A DNA stretch of 5,747 nt. It comes from Lachnospiraceae bacterium. GTDB lineage: Bacteria; Bacillota; Clostridia; Lachnospirales; Lachnospiraceae. Position 1 is the first letter of the stretch; each line of letters starts with the position of its first letter. Of the stretch, positions 1 to 4,727 are shown in pieces. The translations under genes and the position numbers were made by a program. Under the pieces are notes generated by a model that had not been told where the DNA came from, searched no databases, and worked only from the letters and a program-made list of their open reading frames with translations. The DNA lies in assembly GCA_017961385.1 (NCBI GenBank), contig JAGCXJ010000203.1, positions 1 to 5,747 of the forward strand, read 5' to 3'.

Positions 1-1324
1 ATACTATGCTGGGAACTTTATATTCCGGAAGCTCAATTATAAAGAAGCTCTTTCTGTATTTCATTCCGGTGATCGCTTTGATGAGCAAAGCGCCTAGAAG
101 GATCAGTACTATACCAAGCATGTAGCAGATAAAGCTTACCCATTTTGACTCAGGGAAGAACGCTCCGGCAAAAAGAGCGATTACGGGAAGTTTAGCACCG
201 CACGGCATAAATGTTGCAAGCATTGCCGTACTTCTTCTCTCTCTTTCATTCTTTATGGTTCGACATGCCATGATCGCAGGGATTCCGCATCCTGTTCCGA
301 TTATCATAGGGATAACGGATTTTCCTGAAAGTCCGACCTTCTTAAAGATAGGATCAAGAACAACTGTTGCTCTTGACATATATCCGCAATCCTCAAGCAG
401 AGCGATCAAGAAATACATTACCATAACAAGAGGTAAGAATCCGACAACGGCTCCGACACCACCGATTATTCCGTCTATCAAAAGTGCATAAAGCAAAGGA
501 TTTGCATCTCCTAACTTTTCTCCTGCCCACTCCTGGAATGATTCTATCCATCCGACGAGTATATCGGCAAGCCAGGTACCTACAGTAGTCTGGCTGATAT
601 AGAAAACTAAAAACATGATGCCGGCAAAGATAAGAAGTCCCAAAACGGGATTTGTAACAACCTTGTCGATAGCATCACCTTTGGTTTTGTCTTTTGTAAG
701 AACTTTTCTGTCTTCTGTATCCTTAACGATCTCGTTTACAAAATCAAATCTCTTTCTATCTGCTGATTCAACCTCTTCCTTGCTAGAAAGGTCAATATCT
801 CCCTGATGATAAGGAGCTTTCTGTCCTTTTCCCTCTAGGCTTGCCGCCATTGCCACAGCTTCCTTGATGCCTGAATCCGTAGTAGATACAGTCTTTATAA
901 CAGGACAGCCAAGCTTTTCTGACAGCTTCTTTTCATCGATCTTGTTTCCCTTTTTATCATTTACATCACTCTTGTTAAGAGCAACAACTACAGGAATTCC
1001 AAGTTCCAAAAGCTGTGTTGTGAAGAAAAGGCTTCTGCTTAGGTTTGTTGCATCTACGATATTGATGATCGCATCCGGATGTTCGTTCTTTACATAGCTG
1101 CTTGTAATGCTCTCTTCGGATGTGAACGGGGACATTGAATATGCTCCCGGAAGGTCTACCGCAATAAGCTCCTTGCCGCTTTCGTTATACTTTGACTTGA
1201 TAACGCTTTCCTTCCTGTCAACAGTTACACCGGCCCAGTTGCCGATCTTTTCGTTTCTTCCCGTCAGCGCATTGTACATTGTGGTCTTTCCGCTGTTGGG
1301 ATTTCCCGTTAGTGCGATTCTCAT
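1..1324 (-). CDS. feoB: Ferrous iron transporter FeoB, 3'-truncated by the window edge
   Basis: FeoB imports Fe(II) across the cytoplasmic membrane using an N-terminal GTPase domain and a helical channel domain. My translation of this strand gives 441 uninterrupted codons from ATG at 1322-1324 to the left edge. The full family length is usually 650-750 residues, so the C-terminal third lies outside. G motifs are all visible: G1 GNPNSGKT (7-14), G2 Thr34 in GVTVD, G3 DLPG (57-60) and G4 NKSD (117-120). The membrane part begins near residue 226. It holds the conserved stretch around LLEDCGYMSRA, then GCGIPAIMACR (345-355) and MPCGAKLP (373-380), which match the first Gate region and the Cys-containing core helix of the family. 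The start is fixed by an AGGAGG ribosome binding site at 1330-1335, five bases upstream. It follows feoA by 62 bp and should share its iron-regulated promoter. Confidence 0.96.
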   Translation of the reverse strand, partial: MRIALTGNPNSGKTTMYNALTGRNEKIGNWAGVTVDRKESVIKSKYNESGKELIAVDLPGAYSMSPFTSEESITSSYVKNEHPDAIINIVDATNLSRSLFFTTQLLELGIPVVVALNKSDVNDKKGNKIDEKKLSEKLGCPVIKTVSTTDSGIKEAVAMAASLEGKGQKAPYHQGDIDLSSKEEVESADRKRFDFVNEIVKDTEDRKVLTKDKTKGDAIDKVVTNPVLGLLIFAGIMFLVFYISQTTVGTWLADILVGWIESFQEWAGEKLGDANPLLYALLIDGIIGGVGAVVGFLPLVMVMYFLIALLEDCGYMSRATVVLDPIFKKVGLSGKSVIPMIIGTGCGIPAIMACRTIKNERERRSTAMLATFMPCGAKLPVIALFAGAFFPESKWVSFICYMLGIVLILLGALLIKAITGMKYRKSFFIIELPEYKVPSIV

Positions 1325-1386
1325 AATTCCCTCCTACTTTTGAGATATAAAATATCTTTTCTGACGCATTGAATTGATGCAATAAC

Positions 1387-1599
1387 CTAGATATAGATCG
1401 AAGAAGCAAGTTCAGGATCGATATTATAACGTGCATCTTTTATTGATACGACCAGATTTTTCTTTTTATCAACCACGGTAATGTTCTCTCCGCTGTAGCA
1501 ACCGAGCGAGAAAAGAAAGCTTTCCATCTCTTCATCTCCGCCGGTATCAACATCTGTTATCTTGTATTCAGTTCCGATTTCTGCATTGTTTAAATTCAT
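1387..1599 (-). CDS. feoA: FeoA, SH3-like cytoplasmic partner of FeoB
   Basis: This 70-residue protein has the FeoA layout: an N-terminal strand, Gly9 in the family's G-x-x-x-x-I pattern, a short helix ending in LFSLGCYSGENITVV (29-43, the usual LxxLGxxxGxxI segment), and C-terminal strands ending in IDPELASSIYI. FeoA is a small SH3-fold protein needed for FeoB-dependent Fe(II) uptake, probably by acting on the FeoB cytoplasmic domain. Length is normal for the family (about 70-80). A purine-rich GGAAAG precedes the ATG. It is the first gene of the feoA-feoB operon, with an operator-like palindrome in its promoter. The 62-bp gap before feoB contains a 6-bp perfect inverted repeat (1343-1357) that could form a weak mRNA hairpin. 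Confidence 0.9.
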   Translation of the reverse strand: MNLNNAEIGTEYKITDVDTGGDEEMESFLFSLGCYSGENITVVDKKKNLVVSIKDARYNIDPELASSIYI

Positions 1600-1663
1600 A
1601 CTCTTTCCTTTTCCTTATTTGATAAGTCCTGTCTATTTGTGGTTATATATATCTATCTACGGC

Positions 1664-1684
1664 TGTTAGTTTAGACTAACATTT
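1664..1684. promoter_or_regulatory. DtxR/IdeR-type iron operator candidate overlapping the feoA -10 box
   Basis: The plus strand reads TGTTAGTTTAGACTAACA at 1664-1681: perfect 7-bp arms around a 4-bp centre. Aligned from 1666, it matches the DtxR/IdeR iron box TWAGGTTAGSCTAACCTWA, as I recall it, at 15 of 19 positions, including the CTAAC arm and the central TTAG. It does not resemble a Fur box. DtxR-family repressors bind such sites with Fe(II) or Mn(II). Here the site covers the -10 element, so bound repressor would exclude RNA polymerase. The repressor gene is not in the window. Confidence 0.7.
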
Positions 1685-1696
1685 AGTATTTGTCAA
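1668..1696 (-). promoter_or_regulatory. Promoter of feoAB
   Basis: The minus strand has a perfect -35 box TTGACA (1691-1696), a 17-bp spacer and a -10 box TAAACT (1668-1673, 4/6 match to TATAAT). Initiation would fall near 1661, giving a 5' leader of about 60 nt before feoA. The promoter lies just downstream of the terminator of the preceding operon, which supports independent transcription. Its -10 box sits inside the palindrome at 1664-1681. Confidence 0.75.
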
Positions 1697-1706
1697 GTCC
1701 CCAATT

Positions 1707-1740
1707 AAAAAAAAGCCTTCCTTTCAAGGAAAGCTTTTTT
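1707..1740 (-). terminator. Intrinsic terminator of the flavodoxin-gpx-ohrR operon (possibly bidirectional)
   Basis: Arms at 1714-1722 and 1727-1735 form a stem with one C-A mismatch (1717/1732), closed by a 4-nt loop. On the minus strand it is followed by eight U residues (complement of 1707-1714). On the plus strand the other arm ends in a six-T run, so it may also stop transcription from the left. It lies 13 bases past the ohrR stop codon and separates that operon from feoAB. Confidence 0.9.
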
Positions 1741-1752
1741 ACTCATCGGTTT

Positions 1753-2184
1753 CTAGTCATCTAAGAATTTATATAACAACTGGTAAAGTTTAGCTGCATC
1801 TTCTTCACTCAGTTGTGTATTGCCCGCAACGATCTTTTGCGGGATATCCTTACATTTTTCTTTCAGATCCGTTCCTTTTTGGGTTATGCTTATTATCGTA
1901 ACTCTCTCGTCTTCTTTTGAACGTTCTCTGGTTATATAACCATCCTTTTCAAGATGCTTAAGAAGCGGTGTCAGCGTACCTGCATCCAGATGAAGAATAC
2001 TTCCCAGCTGACCGACGTTTACGGTTTCTTTCTCCCACAGAACCATGAAAACTATATACTGAGTATAGGTAAGTCCCAGCGGCTTTAAGTATGGCGTATA
2101 CGCACTTACTATCTTTCTGCCGCAAGAATAAAGCGGAAAACACAATTGATTTTTCAGTAACAGCTGTTCATATTCCTGAGCCAT
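1753..2184 (-). CDS. ohrR: OhrR-type MarR family organic-peroxide-sensing repressor
   Basis: This 143-residue protein has the MarR winged-helix fold: helix-turn-helix around 53-84, with recognition helix near LDAGTLTPLLKHLEK, and a wing around ERSKEDERVTI (87-97). The N-terminus NQLCFPLYS plus YTPYLKPLGLTY is the OhrR signature. The peroxidatic Cys15 and the two tyrosines that hydrogen-bond it in Bacillus subtilis OhrR (Tyr29 and Tyr40) occur here at identical residue numbers. OhrR represses organic-hydroperoxide defence genes until the cysteine is oxidised. Two more cysteines (Cys21, Cys111) leave open a two-cysteine disulfide mechanism. It is the last gene of the operon, 3 bp after the gpx stop. 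Its nearest Shine-Dalgarno (AAGGA) is about 13 bases away, so translation probably depends on coupling to gpx. It most likely autoregulates the operon. Confidence 0.88.
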   Translation of the reverse strand: MAQEYEQLLLKNQLCFPLYSCGRKIVSAYTPYLKPLGLTYTQYIVFMVLWEKETVNVGQLGSILHLDAGTLTPLLKHLEKDGYITRERSKEDERVTIISITQKGTDLKEKCKDIPQKIVAGNTQLSEEDAAKLYQLLYKFLDD

Positions 2185-2187
2185 AGT

Positions 2188-2730
2188 CTACATGAGTCCT
2201 TCTACGCATTTATCTACTTCTTCCATCTTTGCCGTCGGCTCAAATCTTGCCACAACATTACCGCCTCTGTCAATAACAAACTTGGTAAAATTCCATTTGA
2301 TCTCGGGATTGTTCTTGTAATCCTTGTCGATCTTTTTAAGCATTGCACTCATAGCTATTGCTGCGGGGCCTTTTCCAAAGCCTTCAAAGCCTTTCTGCTC
2401 TTTAAGGTATTTGAACAGAGGGATCGCATTTTCACCGTTTACATCTGACTTTTTCATCTGAGGAAACTGTGTATTGTATTTAAGTGAACAGAATTCATGT
2501 ATCTCTTCATCCGTTCCGGGAGTCTGTCCTGCAAACTGGTTGCACGGAACATCTACAACTTCAAAGCCTTTTTCATGATACTTCTCATACATTGCTTCAA
2601 TATCCTTGTAGTGAGGAGTGAAGCCGCAACCGGTAGCTGTATTTACAACAAGAACTACCTTTCCTTCAAAATCTCTCATAGATATCTCTTCACCTGATGC
2701 TGTCATTACACTCTGATCATAAAATCCCAT
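2188..2730 (-). CDS. Cys-type glutathione peroxidase, probably thioredoxin-dependent
   Basis: This 180-residue peroxidase reduces H2O2 and organic or lipid hydroperoxides in the cytosol. The GPx tetrad is visible: peroxidatic Cys35 in NTATGCGFT (Cys, not selenocysteine), Gln69 in CNQFAGQTPG, and Trp146-Asn147 in KWNFTKFVID. Cys81 in FCSLKYN occupies the position of the resolving cysteine of thioredoxin-dependent GPx enzymes (yeast Gpx3 uses Cys36 and Cys82). Thioredoxin is therefore the likely reductant rather than glutathione. The segment before the Trp-Asn motif (about 113-144) is longer than in mammalian GPx4, as I recall for clostridial enzymes. The start is supported by GGAGG eight bases upstream. 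It lies 21 bp after the flavodoxin gene and 3 bp before ohrR. Cys-GPx here may take the place that Ohr holds in many ohrR loci. Confidence 0.94.
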   Translation of the reverse strand: MGFYDQSVMTASGEEISMRDFEGKVVLVVNTATGCGFTPHYKDIEAMYEKYHEKGFEVVDVPCNQFAGQTPGTDEEIHEFCSLKYNTQFPQMKKSDVNGENAIPLFKYLKEQKGFEGFGKGPAAIAMSAMLKKIDKDYKNNPEIKWNFTKFVIDRGGNVVARFEPTAKMEEVDKCVEGLM

Positions 2731-2751
2731 TTTTTTGTCCTCCGTTTCTTA

Positions 2752-3159
2752 CTACTTATACTGTTTTGCAAACTCTACTGCTTCTTTAAGATCATTTTCA
2801 TTGGGTCTTCCCTTGTGAATGCCTTTAAATTCCCCTTTACAGTGGAATTCCTTTTCATCCATTGCTATACCTGCCTTGTCGGCAACCGCCTTAACCTTCT
2901 TATATGTCGAATTCAACATTGCGGCCGAACCGAAATTCACGATCTTTCCTACTTTCTCTTTATCAAGAGATGAAACAAACTTCTTTACCTCTGGATCTAT
3001 ATCAAAAGCATAGTATGAATTTCCCATAAAAAGGAAGTCTACCTGTTCGTCTACAGGCTCGCTGATCGGTAATGCCTCCACTCCCAGTTCCTTTGATATC
3101 GCCTCTGCAAGACGCTTTGTATTTCCTGTCTTTGTATAATATCTGACTGCAAATCTCAT
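2752..3159 (-). CDS. Small flavodoxin-family protein
   Basis: This 135-residue protein begins with a beta strand and the FMN phosphate-binding loop TKTGNT (9-14), followed by a helix. GNSYYAFDIDPEVKKF (46-61) fits the loop stacking on the isoalloxazine ring, and NFGSAAMLNSTY (75-86) the second flavin loop. It is close to the short flavodoxins (about 140 residues) and has no other domain. Flavodoxins are cytosolic one- or two-electron carriers or small quinone/nitro reductases; the substrate cannot be told from sequence. AGGAGG lies seven bases before the ATG. It is the first gene of the operon with gpx and ohrR, which suggests a part in peroxide or thiol-redox defence, perhaps electron supply. 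That role is an inference. Confidence 0.85.
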   Translation of the reverse strand: MRFAVRYYTKTGNTKRLAEAISKELGVEALPISEPVDEQVDFLFMGNSYYAFDIDPEVKKFVSSLDKEKVGKIVNFGSAAMLNSTYKKVKAVADKAGIAMDEKEFHCKGEFKGIHKGRPNENDLKEAVEFAKQYK

Positions 3160-3197
3160 ATATGAACCTCCTGGTGCTTTTCTTTATCTTTGGTCAT

Positions 3198-3226
3198 ATT
3201 ATATTGTATCAAATATAAAATGTCAA
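3198..3226 (-). promoter_or_regulatory. Consensus sigma-A promoter of the flavodoxin-gpx-ohrR operon
   Basis: The minus strand carries TTGACA (3221-3226), exactly 17 bp, then TATAAT (3198-3203): a 12/12 match to the vegetative consensus. Start of transcription is expected near 3191, about 30 nt before the flavodoxin ATG. Such a strong promoter would be expected to need repression in unstressed cells, consistent with the regulator encoded in the operon. Confidence 0.92.
3199..3218. promoter_or_regulatory. Candidate OhrR operator palindrome over spacer and -10
   Basis: TTATATT and AATATAA form perfect 7-bp arms around a 6-bp centre, spanning most of the -10 box and the adjacent spacer. The minus strand includes GATACAAT, reminiscent of the TACAAT half-site of Bacillus OhrR operators. 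The region is very AT-rich, so such a palindrome can arise by chance. The support is its place on the promoter and the OhrR gene in the same operon. Confidence 0.45.
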
Positions 3227-3235
3227 CACCTATTT

Positions 3236-3270
3236 AAAAAAAATTTCCACCTGCCTCATCAGACAGGTGG
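3236..3270 (-). terminator. Intrinsic terminator of the methyltransferase gene
   Basis: Perfect 7-bp GC-rich arms CCACCTG (3247-3253) and CAGGTGG (3264-3270) enclose a 10-nt loop. On the minus strand the stem is followed by AAA and a run of eight U (from 3236-3243). It lies 13 bases beyond the methyltransferase stop codon and ends that transcript before the flavodoxin promoter. Confidence 0.88.
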
Positions 3271-3283
3271 CTGTTCAAAATCT

Positions 3284-4051
3284 TTATTTCTTTTTAGCGA
3301 CGATATAATATCTGTGAGTTGTGCCTTTTATTATACCGTCTTTATCGATCACTTCCTGCAGTTTCAGCAATCGATCAAAACATTTATCTACAGAAAAATC
3401 CAAAAACTCCCATTCAATGATACGCGCAAACCATACAAACGCTCCCACATCGTAAAACCTGATCAATCCAAAGATCTCATCTGATGAAAGTATCTCAAAT
3501 CCCGCATCCAGAAATCTCTTTTTCCCTGCTTCAAGATTATGATCATGAAACGCCGACTTAATCTGCGGCAGGACCATTCTTACCAGATCTGCATCGTTTT
3601 GATCTCCGACCTGCTGAGTTATGAATATCCCGCCCGGCTTTAGCAGGCGATATATCTCGCGCGGGTCAAAATCTCCGTGTCTGTTGATAAAGATATCAAA
3701 TGCTTCATCATCAAAAGGGATCCTTGAACAGTCATCGCACTCTTTAAAATCGATCCCGAGCGGTAACAGCGTTTTGCTGCAAAGCTCTACATTAGGCGGA
3801 TATCCTTCCGTAGCTGCCGTATTCTCATACGGATGATCCAAAGTTAAGAGAAACTCTCCTCCGCCGGTATCATAATCAAGAAGCTTCATATCATCTTTCA
3901 GATACTGTTTTATTATCTTCTCATAATCCCACGGGATATCATCATCGGATTCAAATCTTCCGTTCAGATAGGAAAAATCCCAGCCTTTGATGTGTGCGAT
4001 GTCCTCTTCCTGTTTCCAGATTTTTCTTAATTCTTCATTTGTTTTTTTCAT
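3284..4051 (-). CDS. Class I SAM-dependent methyltransferase, substrate unknown
   Basis: This 255-residue soluble protein has a Rossmann-type methyltransferase core. Motif I is LLDYDTGGGE (57-66), an acidic post-motif segment is TEGYPPN (81-87), motif IV is FDIFINRHG (118-126), and the strand-5 region is LLKPGGIFITQQVG (136-149). The C-terminal domain contains RFYDVGAFVWFARIIEW (198-214) and ends THRYYIVAKKK. From memory, the combination WDFSxLxGR (24-32), TGGGE, TExxPPN and an RH or NRHG motif defines a broad bacterial family annotated only as SAM-dependent methyltransferase. I do not know a proven substrate. It lacks the Cys-rich zinc finger of RlmA and the Erm motifs. Its ribosome binding site GAAAGG (4061-4066) is part of a hairpin that the leader can form, so translation is probably controlled by the upstream ORF. 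This expression mode suggests, but does not prove, a ribosome- or antibiotic-related job. Confidence 0.85.
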   Translation of the reverse strand: MKKTNEELRKIWKQEEDIAHIKGWDFSYLNGRFESDDDIPWDYEKIIKQYLKDDMKLLDYDTGGGEFLLTLDHPYENTAATEGYPPNVELCSKTLLPLGIDFKECDDCSRIPFDDEAFDIFINRHGDFDPREIYRLLKPGGIFITQQVGDQNDADLVRMVLPQIKSAFHDHNLEAGKKRFLDAGFEILSSDEIFGLIRFYDVGAFVWFARIIEWEFLDFSVDKCFDRLLKLQEVIDKDGIIKGTTHRYYIVAKKK

Positions 4052-4052
4052 T

Positions 4053-4165
4053 ACTGCTTTCCTTTCTTAAATCAAATAAGTTTCCCTGAAAGGTGCAGTC
4101 TCCTGACAACATATATTTCTATTTCCCTCGGTACAACCTGCTGCCAGTATTAGAACTGCACCGAG
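4053..4165 (-). promoter_or_regulatory. Translational attenuator leader of the methyltransferase gene
   Basis: Four RNA segments are visible on the minus strand. A (4165-4154) lies inside the upstream ORF. B lies at 4138-4127. C (4099-4088) reads ACUGCACCUUUC. D (4066-4053) reads GAAAGGAAAGCAGU and contains the methyltransferase ribosome binding site. C pairs with D over CCUUUC/GAAAGG and ACUGC/GCAGU (11 bp with a 1/3-nt internal loop and a 21-nt hairpin loop), hiding the binding site. A pairs with B over CUCGGUGCAG/UUGUACCGAG (10 bp, two G-U, extendable by two more G-U). A can instead pair with C over GGUGCAGU/ACUGCACC (8 bp, perfect). B can also pair weakly with C (AGGU, bulge, GUA with UGCACCU). 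Pairing of C with A or B frees D. No U-tract follows C:D, so control would be translational, not by termination. Pairing was worked out by eye. Confidence 0.72.
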
Positions 4166-4185
4166 TAGTTATCTCGCATTCTCAT
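4150..4185 (-). CDS. Upstream ORF / leader peptide MRMRDNYSVQF
   Basis: An 11-codon ORF with ATG at 4183-4185 and TAA at 4150-4152. Its Shine-Dalgarno AGGAGGT (4191-4197) is a perfect match with six-base spacing to the ATG, much stronger than that of the methyltransferase it precedes. The peptide begins Met-Arg-Met-Arg. Codons 7-11 (TAC TCG GTG CAG TTC) overlap RNA segment A, so ribosome position on this ORF would decide leader folding. Arg/Lys-x-Arg/Lys is the known motif for macrolide-dependent stalling, as in the ErmD leader, whose minimal form is MRLR. Too short for homology, but binding-site strength, position and pairing make it very likely translated. Confidence 0.75.
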   Translation of the reverse strand: MRMRDNYSVQF

Positions 4186-4218
4186 TGGTTACCTCCTGAT
4201 TTTCATATTTATGAATGT

Positions 4219-4227
4219 ATTATAACA
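4219..4227 (-). promoter_or_regulatory. Extended -10 promoter of the methyltransferase leader
   Basis: The minus strand has a perfect TATAAT (4219-4224) preceded by TG at 4226-4227, the extended -10 arrangement. No good -35 is seen at 16-18 bp, as is common for extended -10 promoters. Initiation near 4212 would give a leader of about 160 nt, with the uORF Shine-Dalgarno about 15 nt from the 5' end. It lies at the stop codon of the upstream membrane-protein gene. There is no terminator between them, so read-through from the TetR operon is also possible. Confidence 0.7.
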
Positions 4228-4229
4228 CA

Positions 4230-4724
4230 TTATTTCGTGATCAGAGTAACTACACCGGCAATAATAGCAGCTATTACAGGATAACCAACCAGAGTGGTGC
4301 CCCATTTAATGATAAGGGTTTTTCCATATATATAAGGTCTTAAGTCATCTGTTCCTTCTATGTTCCAGGCTTTTGTCTTTCCTACCCAGTACCAGTCGAT
4401 GAACAGACGGTCAAATAATCCTTCGATAAGTAAAATTACAGTCATCTGGATAAAGCCTTCCCAAAATGACCTTGCACCGTTTATTCCATAAACTGAGAAC
4501 AGAACCACAAAAAGCATTAAGGGAATACTGAATAGCTTAAATCGGTTGGCATTCTTTTTTATTTCAGTTTCAGTAATCAGCCCATTTTCTATACATCTGT
4601 CCCAGACCTCTCTTTCATACAAGGAAACCAGAGCTACGGGTCCGTTGGCTATTCCGACTACGCAGGCAATAAGTATAATAAAACTTAATACAATACCCTC
4701 AAATATGATCATAGGTATAAGCAT
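4230..4724 (-). CDS. Four-helix integral membrane protein of unknown function
   Basis: I do not recognise this 164-residue protein. Hydrophobic segments at about 6-28, 64-82, 91-107 and 143-162 suggest four transmembrane helices. Between helices 1 and 2 is a charged loop (REVWDRCIENGLITETEIKK, 38-57). After helix 3 is a Trp/Tyr-rich loop, FIDWYWVGKTKAWNIEG (108-124). No ATPase, transporter or enzyme motif is visible and there is no signal peptide cleavage pattern. The ATG follows the TetR stop codon by 3 bp, and a GGAGGAG lies within the end of the TetR gene, so the two are co-transcribed and probably translationally coupled. As TetR regulators often control an adjacent membrane protein, it may be the regulated target, perhaps in envelope or drug tolerance. 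That is inference from position only. Confidence 0.75.
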   Translation of the reverse strand: MLIPMIIFEGIVLSFIILIACVVGIANGPVALVSLYEREVWDRCIENGLITETEIKKNANRFKLFSIPLMLFVVLFSVYGINGARSFWEGFIQMTVILLIEGLFDRLFIDWYWVGKTKAWNIEGTDDLRPYIYGKTLIIKWGTTLVGYPVIAAIIAGVVTLITK

Positions 4725-4727
4725 AAT

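Noticed and set aside
255..1343. Plus-strand open frames across 255-1343
   Set aside because: They are antisense to the feoB reading frame, which has all G motifs and the Gate region; no plus-strand ribosome binding sites or family motifs.
1664..1684. Fur box at feoA
   Set aside because: The palindrome lacks the GATAAT/ATTATC repeats of Fur sites and fits a DtxR-type box much better.
2188..2730. Selenocysteine-type glutathione peroxidase
   Set aside because: The active-site codon encodes Cys35, no in-frame TGA is present, and the resolving-Cys position (Cys81) points to a Cys-type thioredoxin peroxidase.
4053..4099. The C:D hairpin as a transcription terminator or riboswitch expression platform
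   Set aside because: No U-tract follows it; the sequence runs straight into the start codon. No known riboswitch core was recognised in the short leader.
4035..4112. A second upstream ORF of 25 codons overlapping the methyltransferase start
   Set aside because: Its nearest Shine-Dalgarno-like GAGGG is about 12 bases away and its sequence is explained by segments C and D of the leader. It could be translated weakly, but I see no support.
4189..4206. A five-codon ORF MKIRR within the leader
   Set aside because: It starts within about 10 nt of the expected 5' end, has no ribosome binding site, and its AGG AGG codons are the Shine-Dalgarno of the real uORF.
4202..4215. Palindrome TTCAT-ATTT-ATGAA near the methyltransferase promoter as a third TetR operator
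   Set aside because: It shares only ATTCAT/ATGAA fragments in a different arrangement from the 26-bp sites and lies in AT-rich DNA, so chance is likely.
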